Shown in pieces: positions 61,520 through 64,000 of a stretch of 64,000 nt of DNA. The translations under genes were made by a program, and so were the position numbers. The stretch is from Actinomyces oris (GTDB taxonomy: Bacteria > Actinomycetota > Actinomycetes > Actinomycetales > Actinomycetaceae), in the NCBI RefSeq assembly GCF_006546825.1, contig NZ_VICC01000001.1, positions 312,191 through 376,190 on the forward strand, written 5' to 3'. Each line of letters opens with the position of its first letter. Positions within the stretch are counted from its first letter, which is position 1. The notes under the pieces were generated by a model that saw nothing but the letters and a program-made list of their open reading frames with translations, made no database searches and was not told the origin of the DNA.

Positions 61520-63007
61520 ATGACTGCGCACCCCGCTCCCGCTGACCCCGCCGACTCCCCGGAAGCCGCCGAGAACCGCGGCCTGACGCCTAAGGCCCGT
61601 CAGGCGCTCGAGGGCCTGCCCCCCGCCCTGGCGGCCCTGGGCCACGCCTTCGTGCGCGCCGGGCACGAGATCGCCCTGGTCGGCGGGCCGGTGCGGGACG
61701 CCTTCCTCGGCGTCGCCCCCCACGACCTGGACCTGACTACCTCGGCCCGCCCCGAGCAGACCGAGAAGATCCTGGCCGCCTGGGGCGAGACCACCTGGGA
61801 CGTGGGCCGGGCCTTCGGCACTATTGGCGCGCGCAAGGGCTCCACCATCGTGGAGGTCACCACCTACCGCACCGAGGCCTACGAGGTCGGCTCGCGCAAG
61901 CCCCAGGTGACCTATGGCGACACCCTCACCGGGGACCTCACCCGCCGCGACTTCACCGTCAACGCCATGGCGCTGCGCCTGCCCGACCTCGAGCTCGTCG
62001 ACCCCTGCGGCGGCCTGGCCGACCTGAGCGCCGGCGTCCTGCGCACCCCCGTCAGTGCCGAGCAGTCCTTCGACGACGACCCCCTGCGCATCATGCGGGC
62101 CGCCCGCTTTGCTGCCCAGCTCGGCTTCGACGTCGAGATGGACGTCATGACCGCCATGGAGGAGATGGCCTCCCGCCTGGAGATCGTCTCCGCCGAGCGC
62201 GTGCGCGCCGAGCTCGAGCGCCTGCTCATCAGCCCCTGGCCCCGGCGCGGACTGGAGCTCATGGTCCACACCGGTGTGGCCGACGTCGTCCTGCCCGAGC
62301 TGAGCGCCCTGCGCGAGACCGTCGACGAGCACAAGCGCCACAAGGACGTCTACGAGCACACCCTGACCGTCCTGGACCAGGCCATCGACCTGGAGACCGG
62401 GCCCGACGGGCCCGTCCCCGGCCCCGACCTGGTGCTGCGCCTGGCCGCCATCCTCCACGACATCGGCAAGCCCGCCACCCGCCGCTTCCTGCCCGACGGC
62501 ACCGTCACCTTCCACGGCCACGACCACGTCGGCGCCCGGATGACGGCCAAGCGGCTGCGGGCCCTGCGCTTCGACAAGCAGACCATCAAGGACGTCTCCC
62601 GGCTGGTCGAGCTCCACCTGCGCTTCCACGGCTACGTCGACGCCGCCTGGTCGGACTCGGCCGTGCGCCGTTACGCCACCGACGCCGGTCCCCTGCTGGA
62701 GCGCCTCCACCGGCTCACCCGGGCCGACGTCACCACCCGCAACCGCCGCAAGGCCGCCATGCTGGACCGCGCCTACGACGACCTCGAGGAGCGCATCGAG
62801 GCCCTGCGCGCCGCCGAGGAGCTGGCCGCCATCCGCCCCGACCTCGACGGCGGCCAGATCATGGCCGAGCTCGGCGTGGCCCCCGGGCCGGTCGTCGGCG
62901 AGGCCTACCGCTTCCTCATGGACCTGCGCATGGAGAAGGGGCCCATCGGCAAGGACCTGGCCCGCCAGGCACTGCGCTCCTGGTGGGCGGCCCGCCAGAA
63001 GAGCTGA
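61520..63007 (+). CDS. CCA tRNA nucleotidyltransferase / poly(A) polymerase family (PcnA-like)
   Basis: 495 residues from ATG 61520; the ribosome-binding site is weak (GCAGG). The nucleotidyltransferase site is ALVGGPVRDAFLG followed by HDLDLTTSARP (catalytic Asp pair, about 54-78). RRDFTVNAMAL and the RxxR-type region DDDPLRIMRAARFAAQLGF follow. An HD domain contributes AAILHDIGKPATR (about 312) and GHDHVGA. Actinobacterial members of this type (Rv3907c position) add or repair CCA ends of tRNA or tail RNA; which cannot be read here. The divergent Nudix-DUF6049-murJ operon is the conserved neighbour. tRNA-Ile in this window lacks an encoded CCA, so such activity is needed. Confidence 0.92.
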   Translation: MTAHPAPADPADSPEAAENRGLTPKARQALEGLPPALAALGHAFVRAGHEIALVGGPVRDAFLGVAPHDLDLTTSARPEQTEKILAAWGETTWDVGRAFGTIGARKGSTIVEVTTYRTEAYEVGSRKPQVTYGDTLTGDLTRRDFTVNAMALRLPDLELVDPCGGLADLSAGVLRTPVSAEQSFDDDPLRIMRAARFAAQLGFDVEMDVMTAMEEMASRLEIVSAERVRAELERLLISPWPRRGLELMVHTGVADVVLPELSALRETVDEHKRHKDVYEHTLTVLDQAIDLETGPDGPVPGPDLVLRLAAILHDIGKPATRRFLPDGTVTFHGHDHVGARMTAKRLRALRFDKQTIKDVSRLVELHLRFHGYVDAAWSDSAVRRYATDAGPLLERLHRLTRADVTTRNRRKAAMLDRAYDDLEERIEALRAAEELAAIRPDLDGGQIMAELGVAPGPVVGEAYRFLMDLRMEKGPIGKDLARQALRSWWAARQKS

Positions 63008-63017
63008 GGGAGACAGA

Positions 63018-64000
63018 GTGCTTGAAGCCTCAAGGGAGCTGCGGGTCGGTGTCGTCGGCATCGGGGCCCGCTGCTACCTGGCCGCGCTCGCGGATTCCTC
63101 GCCGGTGTCGGCCCGGCTCGTGGTCGCGGCCGACACCGCCCCCGACGCCGTCGAGCGCGCTCGGCGGCTCCTGCCCGAGGGCGTGGCGGTCGTGGCCGAC
63201 CACCGCGACCTGCTGGGGTTCGGGATCGACGCCGTCGTCCTGACCACCCCCGACGACACGCACGAGGAGCTGGCCTGCTTCTTCCTCGAGGCTGGTATCC
63301 CGGTCTACCTGGAGAAGCCCCTGGCCATCACCATCGAGGCCGCCGACCATATCTTGGAGACCGCCCGGCGCACCGGCACCCGCCTCTACGTGGGCCACAA
63401 CATGCGCCACATGGAGGTGGTGCGGCTGCTGAAGTCGATCATCGACTCCGGGCGGATCGGCGAGGTCAAGGCCATCTGGTGCCGCCACTTCGTGGGTAAC
63501 GGCGGCGACTACTACTTCCGCGACTGGCACGCCGAGCGCCGCCACGTCACCGGCCTGCTGCTGCAGAAGGCCGCCCACGACATCGACGTCATGAGCTGGC
63601 TGGCTCACTCCGCGCCCGCCCGCGTCGTCGGCATGGGTGGACTCATGGTCTACGGGGAGGCCGAGCGGCGCCCGGCGGGGACGAGCGCCGGCACCGTCAT
63701 GCAGGACTGGTTCAGCCTCGAGCACTGGCCGTCCGACGAGGTGGACGGGCTCAACCCTGTCATCGACGTCGAGGACCACTCCATGCTCATGATGACCATG
63801 CGCAACGGGGTCATGACCTCCTACCAGCAGTGCCACTTCACCCCCGACTACTGGCGCAGCTACACGGTCATTGGCACCCGCGGCCGGGCCGAGAACCTCG
63901 GTGACGGGGCCGGCGACGTCGTCAAGGTGTGGACCGAGCGCACCGAGCACTACGCCGAGCGCGCCACCCAGGAGTACGTCATCGCCGAGGAGGGCACCGG
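63018..64000 (+). CDS. Gfo/Idh/MocA family oxidoreductase, 3' truncated by window edge
   Basis: At least 327 residues are visible from GTG 63018, with AGGGAGA upstream. The frame is open to the end of the window. The Rossmann N-terminus is LRVGVVGIGARCYLAAL. The family motif EKPLA (about 104) and the catalytic-site segment KAAHDIDVMSWL are present, and the alpha/beta C-terminal domain has begun. Such enzymes oxidise or reduce sugars, inositols or sugar phosphates with NAD(P). The substrate is unknown. It starts 10 bp after the preceding gene, so the two may be co-transcribed. Confidence 0.88.
   Translation, partial: MLEASRELRVGVVGIGARCYLAALADSSPVSARLVVAADTAPDAVERARRLLPEGVAVVADHRDLLGFGIDAVVLTTPDDTHEELACFFLEAGIPVYLEKPLAITIEAADHILETARRTGTRLYVGHNMRHMEVVRLLKSIIDSGRIGEVKAIWCRHFVGNGGDYYFRDWHAERRHVTGLLLQKAAHDIDVMSWLAHSAPARVVGMGGLMVYGEAERRPAGTSAGTVMQDWFSLEHWPSDEVDGLNPVIDVEDHSMLMMTMRNGVMTSYQQCHFTPDYWRSYTVIGTRGRAENLGDGAGDVVKVWTERTEHYAERATQEYVIAEEGT

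Noticed and set aside
60944-63061. 705-codon minus-strand frame opposite the nucleotidyltransferase gene
   Set aside because: It covers the plus-strand gene antisense and then runs out of frame into the Nudix gene, with no independent evidence of coding.

Overview
The window is about 68% G+C, with GTG and TTG starts common, and reads as the replication-origin region of a high-G+C actinobacterium. The best fit is an oral Actinomyces of the oris/naeslundii/viscosus group. Support comes from a class E sortase followed by a 52-residue FPW-motif protein (SafA-like), an IPFTG-anchored fimbria-like adhesin, a probable pyrophosphate-type PEP carboxykinase, and the gyr-recF-dnaN-dnaA // rpmH-rnpA-yidD-yidC-jag-rsmG-parA-parB layout. 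The species call is inference.

Layout. 0-2.7 kb: the 3' part of a MATE exporter, then an AbiEi/endonuclease-like gene bracketed by two 80-bp direct repeats exactly 1,200 bp apart. 2.7-7.2 kb (minus): a class A PBP, then rpsF-ssb-rpsR-rplI. 7.7-12.7 kb (plus): an anaerobic C4-dicarboxylate transporter and the 1,138-aa PEPCK candidate. 12.9-18.3 kb: safA-srtA, crgA, a DnaA-box cluster, rhomboid protease, cyclophilin, a DUF5324-like protein and a DUF364 protein. 18.6-21.5 kb: the adhesin. 21.5-25.8 kb: small regulators and accessory enzymes (AraC, GyrI-like, quinone oxidoreductase, MarR, XRE plus a membrane protein, HXXEE protein). 25.8-37.2 kb (minus): the replication block dnaA, dnaN, recF, dciA, gyrB, gyrA, DUF3566, tRNA-Ile, a DLW-39-type microprotein and tRNA-Ala. 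37.2-37.8 kb: the probable oriC, where gene orientation flips. 37.8-43.8 kb (plus): rpmH to parB. 43.8-48.4 kb: a 4.5-kb gene-free stretch packed with parS sites. 48.4-61.3 kb (minus): ddl, a PLP aminotransferase, thrC, trxB-trxA, and Nudix-DUF6049-murJ. 61.5-64 kb (plus): a CCA-adding/poly(A) polymerase family gene and a truncated Gfo/Idh/MocA oxidoreductase.

The most unusual feature is the centromere. There are 18 exact copies of the ParB-binding core TTTCACGTGAAA, plus one copy with a single mismatch, between 41.75 and 50.79 kb. Three lie inside parA and parB, always in the frame that encodes VSRET. Fifteen (14 exact, one degenerate) lie in the gene-free stretch, where two adjacent units of about 390 bp are recognisable diverged tandem copies. 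The last lies upstream of the aminotransferase gene. Other items of note are a dense DnaA-box cluster 22 kb from dnaA, a recurring GAATGACA dyad motif on both sides of dnaA, a MurJ-pseudokinase fusion with a strong internal ribosome-binding site, and a SigR/SigH-type promoter ahead of trxBA although no sigma gene lies in the locus.
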